Shown piece after piece: positions 1 to 9,632 of a stretch of DNA of 64,000 bases. The notes under the pieces are model-generated. The model ran no database searches. It was not told the DNA's origin and saw only the letters and a list, made by a program, of their open reading frames with translations. Position 1 is the first letter of the stretch. Every line of letters begins with the position of its first letter. Made by a program: the position numbers and the translations under genes. Where the stretch lies: contig NZ_CCYK01000005.1 of assembly GCF_000826105.1 (NCBI RefSeq), positions 496,001 through 560,000 on the forward strand, written 5' to 3'. The stretch is from Pseudomonas massiliensis. GTDB lineage: Bacteria > Pseudomonadota > Gammaproteobacteria > Pseudomonadales > Pseudomonadaceae.

Positions 1-389
1 AAGCGCGTGAGGTGGTTGATGATGAACCGCTCCAAGGCATGGATATCAGGTACCAGCACCCTGATCAGGTAATCGGCATCTCCACTCATGAGATAGCACT
101 CCATGACCTCTGGACGCTGGGAAATGGCCTCTTCAAAGCGTGCCAAGGCCCCTTCTACCTGTTTCTCAAGACTGACGTGAATGAAGACATTCACATGCAG
201 GCCAAGCATCTCTGGGGCCAACAAGGTGACCTGTTGCTTGATCAACCCAAGCTCCTCCATGACCTTGACCCGGTTGAAACAAGGTGTAGGTGTCAGATTC
301 GCCGCTTTGGCCAGTTCTGCATTGGTGATACGAGCATTACTTTGCAGAGCATTGAGAATGGTGATGTCAGTTCGGTCAAGTTTACGCAT
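1..389 (-). CDS. Lrp/AsnC family transcriptional regulator (3' end cut by window)
   Basis: The reverse strand is open from an ATG at 387-389 to the window edge, giving 129 residues of a protein usually about 150-160 long. It starts [20 protein letters not shown], continues with a winged helix-turn-helix ([14 protein letters not shown] at about residues 30-43) and then the alpha/beta ligand-sensing (RAM) domain, with a GDADYLIRV segment typical of the family. Family members sense amino acids or related metabolites and often control a neighbouring catabolic or transport gene, but the regulated gene probably lies outside the window. The 167 bases before it (390-556) are AT-richer than the surroundings and must hold its promoter; I could not pick one reliably. 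Confidence 0.85.
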   Translation of the reverse strand, partial: MRKLDRTDITILNALQSNARITNAELAKAANLTPTPCFNRVKVMEELGLIKQQVTLLAPEMLGLHVNVFIHVSLEKQVEGALARFEEAISQRPEVMECYLMSGDADYLIRVLVPDIHALERFIINHLTR

Positions 390-556
390 GGGAATTACCT
401 ACCTAGAAAGCGGTATAACGGCCAGTAATATCATCAAGCCAGTACGTCCAGCTACTGAAAAGCGTCAGTAACAGAATGTGTTATGTAATACGTTAGACAA
501 ACAAACTAGCTTAAAACCGGCATTTTTAAAGAGAAGTCTAGTACAATAGTACGTAA

Positions 557-1444
557 TCATGCTTCCATTAGAACGCCGACATCGGTGGTACAGAGTTCCA
601 TAAGGAAATCCCAGACAATCCGTAGGCGCACTGATTTGTGAAGCTCCTTGCGCGTACTGATCCAGTAGGTACGCAGAATGGCTTCACCAGGGAGTACCCG
701 TTGCAGTAAAGGGTCTCGGGCCGCCATGTATTGAGGGAGCACAGCGATGCCAAGCCCTGCATGGGCTGCCTGTTGCTGGGCCAGGACACTTGTGCTCCGG
801 TAAACCACATTGGCGGAGCGACAGAAGCTGTTGATAAGTAGAAGCTGTTCGCTGAACAGTAAATCATCCACGTACCCGATCCAGCTGTGCTGGCTTAGGT
901 GCTCACGCTGCTCTAGCCGGGGCGCTTTCGCCAGATAGGCTGGGCTGGCGTACAGGCCCAAACGGTAATCGCTGAGTTTGCGAGTGATCAGTACATCAGC
1001 GTCTGGACGCTCCAAATGGATACTGATTTCAGCTTCTCGGTTAAGGATGCTCACGAACCGAGGGACGGCTACCATTTCAACCTGCAGGCCAGGGTAACGG
1101 CTGAACAGCTGGGGCATGCGGGGAGTGAGGAAACAGACACCAATGCCTTCGGCTGTGCCGAGGCGAATCTTGCCCAGCGGCATGATGGCCTGGGTGATCT
1201 CCTCTTGGGCCAACAGTGCGGTGTTCTCCATGGCTTCGGCGTGCCTGAGCAGAGCCTGGCCCGCCGGGGTAAGCTCATAGCCTTGGGCCTGCTGAACGAA
1301 GAGCGCCACACCCAAGTGGTGCTCGATCCGCTCTATATGTCGCGCCACGGTGCTGTGGGTGGTATTCAAGCGCTTGGCAGCGGTCAGCAGCCGTCCGCTG
1401 CGCTGAAGCTCCAGGAAAAAACGCAGGTCATCCCAGTCGAACAT
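557..1444 (-). CDS. LysR family transcriptional regulator
   Basis: A 295-residue protein of normal LysR length, starting at ATG 1442-1444. Residues 1-60 form the N-terminal helix-turn-helix (FFLELQRSGRLLTAAKRLN, then HSTVARHIERIE and LTPAGQALL); the rest is the periplasmic-binding-like effector domain. It diverges from the GMC oxidoreductase gene, with 145 bases between the two starts. This is the classic arrangement for a LysR protein controlling the neighbouring operon and itself, so it probably regulates the oxidoreductase and transporter genes. The effector is unknown. Confidence 0.85.
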   Translation of the reverse strand: MFDWDDLRFFLELQRSGRLLTAAKRLNTTHSTVARHIERIEHHLGVALFVQQAQGYELTPAGQALLRHAEAMENTALLAQEEITQAIMPLGKIRLGTAEGIGVCFLTPRMPQLFSRYPGLQVEMVAVPRFVSILNREAEISIHLERPDADVLITRKLSDYRLGLYASPAYLAKAPRLEQREHLSQHSWIGYVDDLLFSEQLLLINSFCRSANVVYRSTSVLAQQQAAHAGLGIAVLPQYMAARDPLLQRVLPGEAILRTYWISTRKELHKSVRLRIVWDFLMELCTTDVGVLMEA

Positions 1445-1514
1445 GGCTGCTCCGTTATTTATCGTTGTAAATCAGCAGGCTGTTTCGGTGTGCAAAATCG
1501 CACAGGCAGTGGGC

Positions 1515-1536
1515 GAAAACTATCGTTTTCAAAACG
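1515..1536. promoter_or_regulatory. Possible LysR operator (nested inverted repeats)
   Basis: In the divergent gap, GAAAAC (1515-1520), CGTTTT (1524-1529) and AAAACG (1531-1536) form overlapping inverted repeats about 55 bases before the GMC start. Placement between a LysR gene and its likely target suggests a binding site. The assignment is inference. Confidence 0.35.
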
Positions 1537-1589
1537 GCTTCAATCAATACCATGAGGGTTCAACAACAAAAAAAACGCGAGGCTGACCC

Positions 1590-3248
1590 ATGGCACCCGC
1601 TCAAGAGCCCTATGACTACATCATCGTCGGCGCCGGTCCGGCGGGCAGTTTGCTGGCCAATCGTCTTTCAGCTGACCCCCGTTGTCGTGTGCTGCTACTC
1701 GAAGCCGGGGGGCCTGATAACTATGCCTGGATTCATATACCGGTCGGATATCTGTTCTGCATCGGCAATCCTCGAACCGATTGGTGTTTCAAGACGCAGC
1801 CTCAGACAGGACTGGCTGGCCGGACGTTGAATTACCCACGAGGAAGGGTGCTAGGCGGCTGCTCATCCATCAACGGGATGATCTATATGCGCGGCCAGGC
1901 GCTGGATTACGACAAGTGGGCGGCCGCTGGCAATGAAGGATGGAGCTGGCAAGACGTACTTCCGTTGTTCAAGAAGACCGAACGGCATATGGGTGGCGAA
2001 AATGCCTGGCATGGCTCAAAGGGAGAATGGCGCGTAGAGCACCAGCGCTATCGCTGGCCCATCCTCGATGCTTTTCGAGCCGCGGCTGAGCAGTCGGGAA
2101 TTGCGCCTGTGGACGATTTCAATCGTGGCGATAATGAAGGCTGTGGATATTTCCAGGTCAATCAAAAGGTCGGCGTTCGTTGGAACGCTTCCAAGGCATT
2201 CCTGAAACCTGTACTCAGTCGAGCGAACCTTCGGGTACTCACCCAGGTAACTGTGGATAACGTGCTTCTGGAGGCAGATCGGGCCATAGGCGTAAGCGCC
2301 GAGTGGCTTGGTGCGCGGCACATGTTCAAGGCACGGCGTGAAGTAATTCTTACCGCTGGCTCGATCGGCTCTCCGGCCATCCTGCAACGCTCAGGCATAG
2401 GGCCGCGGTCATTGCTGGAACGGCTGAACATACCGGTACGCGTAGATGCCCGAGAGGTCGGCGGCAATTTGCAGGACCACCTGCAGTTGCGTCTGATCTA
2501 TCAAGTATCCAATGTGCGCACGCTTAACCAGGTCGCCAACAGCCTATGGGGTAAATGCGGCATGGGGCTGCGTTACCTCTATGATCGCAGTGGCCCGCTG
2601 GCCATGGCGCCAAGCCAGCTAGGTGCCTTCGTACGGTCCGATCCCGACCAAACGAGCGCGAATCTCCAATACCACATACAGCCGCTGTCACTGGATCGAT
2701 TCGGAGAGCCCTTGCATCGGTTCCCGGCCTTCACCGCTTCGGTGTGCAATTTGCGCCCGAAAAGCCGGGGCCGTGTGGAAATCACCAGTGCGGACCCGAG
2801 CCACGCGCCATTGATCGATCCAAACTACCTGAGCCACCCGGACGATCTGAAGGTAGCGGCTGACGCCGTGCGCCTTACCCGCCGCATTGTCCAGGCACCG
2901 GCATTGCAGCCTTATGCCCCGAAGGAATACCTGCCTGGAGCCGAGCTGAGCACTGAAGACGATCTACAAAAAGCAGCGAGCGTTATTGGAACGACTATAT
3001 TTCATCCCGCGGGCACCTGCCGCATGGGGCCGGACGTAGCCTCGGTAGTGGACCCTCAACTGCGGGTACGAGGCGTACGTGGCCTGCGAATCGCCGATGC
3101 CTCGATCATGCCTGCCATTGTCTCGGGCAATACGTGCAGCCCTACGTTGATGATTGCGGAAAAGGCCGCGCAATTGTTGATGCAAGCCAAACCGGAAGGG
3201 TTGACCAGCGCTCCTCAAGGAGCCAGGGAGGTACTCACCGAATACTGA
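1590..3248 (+). CDS. GMC family FAD-dependent oxidoreductase (choline dehydrogenase-like)
   Basis: A 552-residue flavoprotein with the GMC layout. The N-terminal FAD motif is YIIVGAGPAGS (residues 10-20) followed by LLLEAGGPDN, then the GMC signature region around RGRVLGGCSSINGM. The C-terminal catalytic part contains FHPAGTCRMG and VSGNTCSPTLM, which carry the usual active-site His and Asn. GMC enzymes oxidise primary alcohols, choline, sugars or polyethylene glycol, passing electrons to oxygen or a quinone. It sits directly before an MHS transporter and divergent from a LysR gene, so substrate import and oxidation are probably co-regulated. True BetA is normally linked to betB/betI, which are absent, so choline need not be the substrate. 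GAGG precedes the ATG at 1590. Confidence 0.85.
   Translation: MAPAQEPYDYIIVGAGPAGSLLANRLSADPRCRVLLLEAGGPDNYAWIHIPVGYLFCIGNPRTDWCFKTQPQTGLAGRTLNYPRGRVLGGCSSINGMIYMRGQALDYDKWAAAGNEGWSWQDVLPLFKKTERHMGGENAWHGSKGEWRVEHQRYRWPILDAFRAAAEQSGIAPVDDFNRGDNEGCGYFQVNQKVGVRWNASKAFLKPVLSRANLRVLTQVTVDNVLLEADRAIGVSAEWLGARHMFKARREVILTAGSIGSPAILQRSGIGPRSLLERLNIPVRVDAREVGGNLQDHLQLRLIYQVSNVRTLNQVANSLWGKCGMGLRYLYDRSGPLAMAPSQLGAFVRSDPDQTSANLQYHIQPLSLDRFGEPLHRFPAFTASVCNLRPKSRGRVEITSADPSHAPLIDPNYLSHPDDLKVAADAVRLTRRIVQAPALQPYAPKEYLPGAELSTEDDLQKAASVIGTTIFHPAGTCRMGPDVASVVDPQLRVRGVRGLRIADASIMPAIVSGNTCSPTLMIAEKAAQLLMQAKPEGLTSAPQGAREVLTEY
2252..2260 (-). other. Exact DnaA box
   Basis: TTATCCACA on the reverse strand, inside the GMC oxidoreductase gene. 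First of eight exact consensus boxes in the left 17.6 kb. Confidence 0.5.
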
Positions 3249-3342
3249 GGTGCAAGGCGTAACAGCGTCCTGGCGCAGTCTTCCAGGGCGGACAGTGGAA
3301 AAAAATAACAATCACTGTGCCCTAAGGGCCGAGGACAAGACA

Positions 3343-4965
3343 ATGACGGACTACATTGAGCCGCAAACCGTCCATGCGGTGACTACCACGGCGCGGGAGG
3401 AACGCAAGATCATCTTCGCGTCATCCCTAGGGACGGTCTTCGAGTGGTATGACTTTTTCCTCTACGGCGCCTTGGCTGCCGTTATCAGCAAGCAATTCTT
3501 CGCCGGCGTCAACGACACCACAGCCTTCATCTTCGCGCTCATGGCCTTTGCCGCCGGGTTCCTGGTCAGGCCCTTCGGCGCGCTGGTGTTCGGTCGATTG
3601 GGCGACATGATCGGCCGCAAATACACCTTCCTGGTCACCATCGTCCTCATGGGCGTTTCCACCTTTGCCGTCGGCCTCTTGCCGACCTATGCGAGCATAG
3701 GCATCGCAGCGCCGGTCATCCTGATCGTGCTTCGCATGCTGCAGGGTCTGGCCCTCGGTGGGGAATACGGCGGCGCGGCGACTTATGTCGCCGAGCACGC
3801 CCCAGCGAACAAGCGCGGCCATCACACAGGATGGATACAATCCACCGCGACCCTGGGCTTGCTGTTGTCCCTACTGGTAGTCGCGGCATGCCGGTACATC
3901 AGCGGGGATCAGTTCGAAACCTGGGGCTGGCGCCTGCCGTTCCTGCTGTCCATCGTACTGCTGGGGATCTCCACCTGGATTCGCATGAGCCTGCATGAAT
4001 CCCCTGCCTTCACGAAAATGAAAGCCGAAGGCAAGACCAGCAAGGCACCCATACGCGAGTCCTTCGGTTCCTGGGCGAACCTGAAGATCGTGCTGACGGC
4101 CCTGTTCAGCATCAACGCCGGGCAGGCGGTAACCTTCTATACCGCCCAGTTCTACGTGATGTTCTTCCTTACCCAGATGCTCAAGCTGGACGCGGCCCAG
4201 GCCAATAACCTGATGATCATCAGCGTGCTCATAGGCGCGCCCTTCTTCGTCTTCTTCGGTTGGCTATCGGACCGTATCGGACGCAAGCCCATTCTGATGA
4301 CGGGGCTGCTTCTGGCTACGCTGTGCTACTTCCCGCTGTTCAAAGCATTGAGCCAGTACGCCAACCCGCAAATCGCCCAAGCGAGCCAACAGGCGCCGAT
4401 TACAGTGCTGGCTGACCCGGCGACCTGTACCTTTCAGTTCGACCCGGTAGGCAAGGCTCGCTTCGACAGCCCTTGCGACAAGGTGAAGACGCTATTGGTC
4501 AAGGCAGGCGTACCCTACAGTTCCCAGGCAGCGGAGGCCGGTAGCCCCGTCGTGGTGACCGTGGGCCAGACCCGTCTGGAGGGCTATGATGAACCCGCGC
4601 TTCGGGGCGCCATCACCGCAGCCGGTTACCCGACCAAAGCCGAACCAGCCCAAGTGAACCAGCCTATGGTGGTAGGGATCATCGTAGCGCTCATCTTGAT
4701 CGCGACCATGACCTACGGTCCATTGGCCGCCGTCATGGTTGAACTGTTCCCTACCCGGATCCGCTATACCTCCATGTCCTTGCCCTACCATATTGGTAAT
4801 GGTTGGTTCGGTGGCTTCCTGCCGACGGTGTCCTTCGCGCTGGTGGTCTATACCGGAGATATCTATTACGGACTTTGGTACCCGATCCTGGTAACCGCGG
4901 TGAGCCTGGTAGTAGGCTTGATTGCTCTAAAGGAAACACGGCACGTGGATCTCGACAAAGCATGA
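3343..4965 (+). CDS. MHS-family MFS transporter with periplasmic insert
   Basis: A 540-residue major facilitator protein starting at ATG 3343 after GAGGA (3331-3335). The reading frame is open further upstream, but the Shine-Dalgarno and the usual MHS N-terminus (SSLGTVFEWYDFFLYG) favour this start. MHS motifs include GRLGDMIGRK in loop 2-3 and GWLSDRIGRKP in loop 8-9. It is longer than typical 430-450 residue members because about 90 residues (roughly 370-460, with two cysteines) are inserted before the last membrane helices. It probably imports an organic acid or related compound by proton symport, perhaps the substrate of the preceding oxidoreductase. Confidence 0.85.
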   Translation: MTDYIEPQTVHAVTTTAREERKIIFASSLGTVFEWYDFFLYGALAAVISKQFFAGVNDTTAFIFALMAFAAGFLVRPFGALVFGRLGDMIGRKYTFLVTIVLMGVSTFAVGLLPTYASIGIAAPVILIVLRMLQGLALGGEYGGAATYVAEHAPANKRGHHTGWIQSTATLGLLLSLLVVAACRYISGDQFETWGWRLPFLLSIVLLGISTWIRMSLHESPAFTKMKAEGKTSKAPIRESFGSWANLKIVLTALFSINAGQAVTFYTAQFYVMFFLTQMLKLDAAQANNLMIISVLIGAPFFVFFGWLSDRIGRKPILMTGLLLATLCYFPLFKALSQYANPQIAQASQQAPITVLADPATCTFQFDPVGKARFDSPCDKVKTLLVKAGVPYSSQAAEAGSPVVVTVGQTRLEGYDEPALRGAITAAGYPTKAEPAQVNQPMVVGIIVALILIATMTYGPLAAVMVELFPTRIRYTSMSLPYHIGNGWFGGFLPTVSFALVVYTGDIYYGLWYPILVTAVSLVVGLIALKETRHVDLDKA

Positions 4966-4970
4966 ACGAA

Positions 4971-4993
4971 CGCGCCGGCATCATGCCGGCGCG
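4971..4993 (+). terminator. GC-rich hairpin after the MFS transporter gene
   Basis: CGCGCCGGCAT (4971-4981) pairs with ATGCCGGCGCG (4983-4993), five bases after the transporter stop codon. There is no T tract, so it could be a weak terminator or a 3'-end stabilising hairpin. Confidence 0.5.
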
Positions 4994-5105
4994 CTCCCTG
5001 AAAAGTTATGCACGTTTTTCGTGTCAATCAGGCTTTTTGGATTAGGCTTGATTTTCAATAGGTTGCGTAACCATCGAGCAATCCTTTCGAAAAACTGCTC
5101 ACAAG

Positions 5106-5114
5106 TTATCCACA
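5106..5114 (+). other. Exact DnaA box, intergenic
   Basis: TTATCCACA in the gap between the MFS gene and hdtS, inside an imperfect inverted repeat (about 5089-5131). A one-mismatch box, TTATGCACG, lies at 5006-5014. Confidence 0.55.
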
Positions 5115-5115
5115 G

Positions 5116-5886
5116 TCAGAGCACTTTCGAGGTATCCACTGAGGCTGGGGAAACCAGTGCTCCCATCGATCGCTGGGCTTCGGTAATCCACGTAGCGGCC
5201 CGGTCGTTAAGCTCAGCGGTTGCGCGTGGCCCGCTACCTTCAGCGAACATGGGCGGCCCAATCATCACCTCGATAATTCCCGGGCGTTTGCCCCAACCAT
5301 CCCGGGGCCAGAACTTGCCTGCATTATGAGCGATCGGCAGTACAGGCAAGCCCGCGTTGACTGCCAGCGCAGCGCCGCTACGGGTGAACTTACCCACAGT
5401 ACCGTAAGGCACCCGGGTGCCTTCAGGGAAAATAAGTACCCACACCCCATCCTTTAGCAGTACATCGCCCTTGCTGGCGACTTCCCGCAGGGCTTCTTTG
5501 GGATTCTCCCGGTCGATGGCGATAGGACGCAACATCGCCATGGCCCAGCCGAAAAAGGGGACATACAGCAGCTCTTTTTTCAGGACCTGGCTCAGCGGCT
5601 GGAAATATGCCGAAAGGAAGAAGGTTTCCCAGGTACTCTGGTGATTGGAGAGGATGACACAGGGAGTGGCCGGCACGTTTTCGGCGCCTGTGACCTTGAC
5701 GTCGATACCCAAGAACAGGCGAGTCAGCAGCAAGGCGAACCGGCACCAGTAAACATTGATGAAGCGGTAGCGGGCAGGGAATTTCAGGAAAGGGCAGACA
5801 AAGAAACCGAGCGTGCACCACAGGAGCGCGCTCAAGCCCAACAAGCAGTAGAAAATGGCGATGCGAATGGCCAGCACTGTGGACAT
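5116..5886 (-). CDS. hdtS: 1-acylglycerol-3-phosphate O-acyltransferase, HdtS/PlsC type
   Basis: A 256-residue membrane acyltransferase that acylates lysophosphatidic acid in phospholipid synthesis. It has an N-terminal hydrophobic segment (residues 5-32), the acyltransferase motif NHQSTWE (81-87, HX4E rather than HX4D) and the glycerophosphate-binding motif FPEGTR (153-158). The position directly before gmhB-glyS-glyQ matches P. aeruginosa PA0005 (lptA) and P. fluorescens hdtS. HdtS was reported to be linked to acyl-homoserine lactone production in F113; the enzymatic role is the safer call. It is co-directional with gmhB, 65 bases downstream of it. Confidence 0.88.
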   Translation of the reverse strand: MSTVLAIRIAIFYCLLGLSALLWCTLGFFVCPFLKFPARYRFINVYWCRFALLLTRLFLGIDVKVTGAENVPATPCVILSNHQSTWETFFLSAYFQPLSQVLKKELLYVPFFGWAMAMLRPIAIDRENPKEALREVASKGDVLLKDGVWVLIFPEGTRVPYGTVGKFTRSGAALAVNAGLPVLPIAHNAGKFWPRDGWGKRPGIIEVMIGPPMFAEGSGPRATAELNDRAATWITEAQRSMGALVSPASVDTSKVL

Positions 5887-5951
5887 GAATAGGTTACCGT
5901 GCGGGGCCGGCCCCGTTGATGAGTGACACTTGCCCCAGGCCGGCGCCAGGT

Positions 5952-6500
5952 TCAGGGGGCAGTGGCGGTGTGGATAAGTGCACTGGCCACAGAAGCCAGG
6001 TTGTCGAAAACCAGTGTGCCGGGGGGCAACGGCTCTTTGGCGGTCTTCTCACCTTTGCCGGTGCGAACCAGGACGGGCTGAGCGTCCACTGCCAAGGCCG
6101 CGGCGAGATCGCTCGAAGTATCCCCGACGAACCAGACGCCCTTGAGCGCTACCCCATAGTGCTTGGCGATACGTCGCAGCATTCCCGGCTGCGGCTTGCG
6201 GCATTCGCAGCCTTGCGAGGGGCCATGGGGGCAGTATTCGATTACCCCCATTTCGCCGCCCGCCTCGGCCACAAGGGCCCGTAACCGCGCATGCATGGCG
6301 TCCAGGGTTTCCAGCGAGTAATACCCGCGTGCAATACCGGACTGGTTGGTGGCCACCGCCACGGCCCAGCCTGCCTGGTTCAGCTGGGCGATTGCCTCGA
6401 TCGAGCCTGGAATCGGTATCCACTCTTCCACGGACTTGATGTAGGCGTCGGAGTCCTGGTTGATGACGCCGTCTCGATCGAGGATGACCAGCTTGACCAT
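5952..6500 (-). CDS. gmhB: D-glycero-beta-D-manno-heptose 1,7-bisphosphate 7-phosphatase
   Basis: A 182-residue HAD phosphatase that removes the C7 phosphate in ADP-heptose synthesis for the LPS inner core. DRDGVIN (residues 8-14) holds the nucleophile Asp8 and the general acid/base Asp10. Cys90, His92, Cys98 and Cys100 form the structural zinc site typical of GmhB, and GDTSSD (126-131) is the metal-binding HAD motif. Its ATG overlaps the glyS stop by one base (TGATG), so it is translationally coupled to glyS. Confidence 0.93.
   Translation of the reverse strand: MVKLVILDRDGVINQDSDAYIKSVEEWIPIPGSIEAIAQLNQAGWAVAVATNQSGIARGYYSLETLDAMHARLRALVAEAGGEMGVIEYCPHGPSQGCECRKPQPGMLRRIAKHYGVALKGVWFVGDTSSDLAAALAVDAQPVLVRTGKGEKTAKEPLPPGTLVFDNLASVASALIHTATAP
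5969..5977 (-). other. Exact DnaA box
   Basis: TTATCCACA on the reverse strand, within the last codons of gmhB. Confidence 0.5.
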
Positions 6501-8554
6501 CAGCCCAGTACCGAGATGTCAGCCACGCCTAGGAACAGACCGCGCAAGCGGGCCAGCAGCGCATAGCGGTTGGCTCGCACGCTTGGGTCTTCGGCATTGA
6601 CCATCACTGCTTCGAAGAAGGCGTCCACAGGCTCGCGAAGGGCTGCCAAGCGGGTCAAGGCTTCGTTGTACTGACGTGCCTGGGCCATGGGCTGCACGGC
6701 ATGGTCGGCCTGCTGGATTGCCGAATACAGCGAGAATTCATGGGCGTTGTCGAAGTACTTGGGTTCGACCTGGCTCGCGACCGCGCCTTCGGCCTTGCCC
6801 AGAAGGTTGGACACCCGCTTGTTCACCGCCGCCAGGGCTTCGGCTTCAGGCAGCCGACGGAATGCCTGCACCGCTTGTACCCGCTGGTCGAAGTCCAGCG
6901 CCGAGCCTGGTTTAAGGGCACGTACGGCCAGGTAGCTGGCCACATCCACGCCCTCGTCTTCGTAGCGTGCGCGCAAGCGATCGAAAATGAATTCCAGCAC
7001 CTGATCGGCCAGCGTGGCGGAATCCACCTTGCCGGCATACAGGGCAACGGAGAACCCGACGGCTTCTCCCAGATCCAGATCCAGCTGTTTTTCGATCAGG
7101 ATGCGCAGTACCCCCAAGGCAGCTCGACGCAACGCGTACGGGTCCTTGCTGCCGGTAGGGAGCATGCCGATGCCGAAGATGCCCGTCAGGGTGTCGAGCT
7201 TGTCGGCGATGGCCACAGCCGCGCCAGTCAGCGTCTGCGGCAACTCCGCGCCAGCGCCGCGGGGCATGTACTGTTCGTTCAGTGCCAAGGCCACGTCTTC
7301 GGCTTCGCCATCATGCTGGGCATAGTAATAGCCGGCGATCCCCTGCATCTCCGGGAATTCGCCGACCATCTCCGTGGCCAGGTCGCACTTGCTCAACAGG
7401 CCGGCGCGGGTAGCGCGCTGGGCATCGCCGCCGATGCGCGGCGCAATGAATGCCGCCAGCTTGGACACGCGAACGGCCTTGTCGTAGACGCTGCCCAACT
7501 GCGCCTGGAACACTACGTTCTGCAAGCGCTCGTTGAAGCTTTCCAGGGATTGCTTCTTGTCCTGGTTGAAAAAGAATTCGGCGTCAGTCAGGCGAGGCCG
7601 CACGACCTTCTCGTTGCCCTCGACGATCTGACGCGGATCGCGGCTCTCGATATTGGCGACGGTAATGAAGCGTGGTAGCAGCTTGCCTTCGGCATTCAGC
7701 AGGCAGAAGTACTTCTGGTTGTCCTGCATGGTGGTGATCAAGGCTTCCTGAGGAACCTGCAGGAAGCGCTCTTCGAAAGAGCACACAAGCGGTACCGGCC
7801 ACTCGACCAGCGCGGAAACCTCATCGAGCAGGGCCGCAGGCACGACCGCCGTACCTTCCTGCTGTACAGCCAGTTCATCCACGCGCTTGCGGATGATCTC
7901 ACGGCGCTCCTGGAAATCGGCCAGTACGTAGGCCTTGCGCAGGTCGTCGGCATAGCTGGCCGGAGAGCTGATACGCACGGCTTCCGGATGGTGGAAACGG
8001 TGCCCGCGGGAGTCACGCCCGGCCCGCTGGGCCAGCAGCGTGCAGTCAACCACGTTGTCGCCGAACAGCATCACCAGCCATTGGGTCGGCCGCACGAATT
8101 CGTCCTTGCGCACACCCCAGCGCATGCGCTTGGGGATGGGCAGGTCGTTGAGCGAATCTTCGACGATGGTCGGCAACAGGCTCAGCGTGGGCTTGCCGGT
8201 AATGGTCTGGCTATAGCGCAGCTTGGGGCCGCTCTGGTCGATCTCGGAAATGTCCACGCCGCATTTGCGCGCGAAGCCCAAGGCTGCCTGGGTCGGGTTG
8301 CCGTCGGCATCGAAGGCCGCCTGGCGAGGTGGGCCATCCAGGTTCACGCTGCGGTCGGCTTGCTGCACGTCCAGGCCGCTAACCAGCACCGCCAGGCGAC
8401 GAGGCGCGGCGTAATACCGGCTGGCGCTGTAGTTCAGGCCGGCGCTGGCCAGGCCCTTCTGGATACCGGCCAGGAAGGCTTCGCCCAGGGTTGCCAGGGC
8501 TTTGGGTGGCAGCTCTTCGGTGCCCAGTTCAACCAGGAAATCTTGCGCACTCAT
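6500..8554 (-). CDS. glyS: Glycine-tRNA ligase beta subunit
   Basis: A 684-residue beta subunit of the bacterial alpha2beta2 glycyl-tRNA synthetase. The N-terminus ([19 protein letters not shown]) and full length match the family. The subunit supplies tRNA recognition, including the C-terminal DALR-like anticodon-binding region, while the alpha subunit carries the aminoacylation site. It overlaps glyQ by four bases (ATGA) and gmhB by one, so glyQ-glyS-gmhB is a coupled operon that probably continues into hdtS. Confidence 0.97.
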   Translation of the reverse strand: MSAQDFLVELGTEELPPKALATLGEAFLAGIQKGLASAGLNYSASRYYAAPRRLAVLVSGLDVQQADRSVNLDGPPRQAAFDADGNPTQAALGFARKCGVDISEIDQSGPKLRYSQTITGKPTLSLLPTIVEDSLNDLPIPKRMRWGVRKDEFVRPTQWLVMLFGDNVVDCTLLAQRAGRDSRGHRFHHPEAVRISSPASYADDLRKAYVLADFQERREIIRKRVDELAVQQEGTAVVPAALLDEVSALVEWPVPLVCSFEERFLQVPQEALITTMQDNQKYFCLLNAEGKLLPRFITVANIESRDPRQIVEGNEKVVRPRLTDAEFFFNQDKKQSLESFNERLQNVVFQAQLGSVYDKAVRVSKLAAFIAPRIGGDAQRATRAGLLSKCDLATEMVGEFPEMQGIAGYYYAQHDGEAEDVALALNEQYMPRGAGAELPQTLTGAAVAIADKLDTLTGIFGIGMLPTGSKDPYALRRAALGVLRILIEKQLDLDLGEAVGFSVALYAGKVDSATLADQVLEFIFDRLRARYEDEGVDVASYLAVRALKPGSALDFDQRVQAVQAFRRLPEAEALAAVNKRVSNLLGKAEGAVASQVEPKYFDNAHEFSLYSAIQQADHAVQPMAQARQYNEALTRLAALREPVDAFFEAVMVNAEDPSVRANRYALLARLRGLFLGVADISVLG

Positions 8555-9498
8555 TGTGCTGCCTCCAGCTTAGCCAACACTTCATCTCGCAATTCAGGGG
8601 TTGCCATGGGGAAGCCCAGGCGCGCCCGCGCCTGCAGGTAGCTCTGCGCCACGGCGCGGGCCAGGGTCCGCACGCGAAGGATGTAGCGCTGGCGCTCGGT
8701 GACCGAAATCGCCCGGCGCGCATCCAGCAGGTTGAAGGTGTGCGAAGCCTTGAGCACCATTTCGTAGGTCGGCAATGGCAGTTGCAGTGCGATAAGCCGA
8801 TTGGCTTCGCTTTCGTAGAAGTCGAACAGCTCGAAGAGCTTGTCTACGTTGGCGTGTTCGAAGTTGTAGGTGGATTGTTCGACTTCGTTCTGGTGGAACA
8901 CGTCGCCATAGGTCACCTTGCCAAAGGGACCGTCGGTCCAGACCAGGTCATAGACCGAATCCACGCCTTGCAGATACATGGCCAGGCGTTCCAGGCCATA
9001 GGTGATCTCTCCGGTGACCGGGTAGCACTCGATACCGCCTACCTGCTGGAAATAGGTGAACTGAGTCACTTCCATGCCGTTAAGCCATACCTCCCAGCCC
9101 AGGCCCCATGCGCCCAGGGTTGGCGATTCCCAGTTGTCCTCGACGAAGCGCACATCGTGCACGGTCGGGTCGAGCCCGATATGGCGCAGCGAGCCCAGGT
9201 ACAGCTCTTGGAAGTTCTCCGGGTTGGGCTTGAGCACGACCTGGAACTGGTAGTAATGCTGCAGGCGGTTGGGGTTTTCGCCATAGCGACCATCGGCGGG
9301 GCGGCGACTGGGCTGCACATAGGCGGCGTTCCAGTTTTCCGGGCCTACGGCGCGCAGGAAGGTGGCGGTGTGAAAGGTGCCCGCGCCCACTTCCATATCG
9401 TAAGGCTGAAGCACCACGCAACCTTGCTCCGCCCAGTACTGTTGCAGGGCCAGAATCAAGTCTTGGAAGGTACGCACGGCTGGCGTAGGCTGGTTCAC
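8551..9498 (-). CDS. glyQ: Glycine-tRNA ligase alpha subunit
   Basis: The catalytic subunit of glycyl-tRNA synthetase, 315 residues from a GTG at 9496-9498, which gives the usual family length and the N-terminus (M)[24 protein letters not shown] lies just upstream of that GTG. The frame is open about 120 bases further upstream, but that extension has no family counterpart. Class II synthetase sequence such as [29 protein letters not shown] and [20 protein letters not shown] is visible. First gene of the glyQ-glyS-gmhB operon; divergent from tag. Confidence 0.96.
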   Translation of the reverse strand: MNQPTPAVRTFQDLILALQQYWAEQGCVVLQPYDMEVGAGTFHTATFLRAVGPENWNAAYVQPSRRPADGRYGENPNRLQHYYQFQVVLKPNPENFQELYLGSLRHIGLDPTVHDVRFVEDNWESPTLGAWGLGWEVWLNGMEVTQFTYFQQVGGIECYPVTGEITYGLERLAMYLQGVDSVYDLVWTDGPFGKVTYGDVFHQNEVEQSTYNFEHANVDKLFELFDFYESEANRLIALQLPLPTYEMVLKASHTFNLLDARRAISVTERQRYILRVRTLARAVAQSYLQARARLGFPMATPELRDEVLAKLEAAQ

Positions 9499-9632
9499 AA
9501 ATTCACCTGTATCTTGGGCTGCGAATGTAAAAGGCGGAAGTATAACCCGAATCGCCGCGCTCACTAGGTCCTGTACGAAATAGGAAACATCGCCGCCAGG
9601 GCCGCTTCTTTTCCCCATCTGCCTGGAGCCTT

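Noticed and set aside
5089..5131. Replication origin at the intergenic DnaA box
   Set aside because: Only one exact box, with no AT-rich unwinding region, and dnaA/dnaN or rpmH are not adjacent.
6701..9567. Long forward frames opposite glyS and glyQ (6701-7678, 7988-8641, 8491-9567)
   Set aside because: Shadows of the highly conserved glycyl-tRNA synthetase genes, without start signals or motifs.
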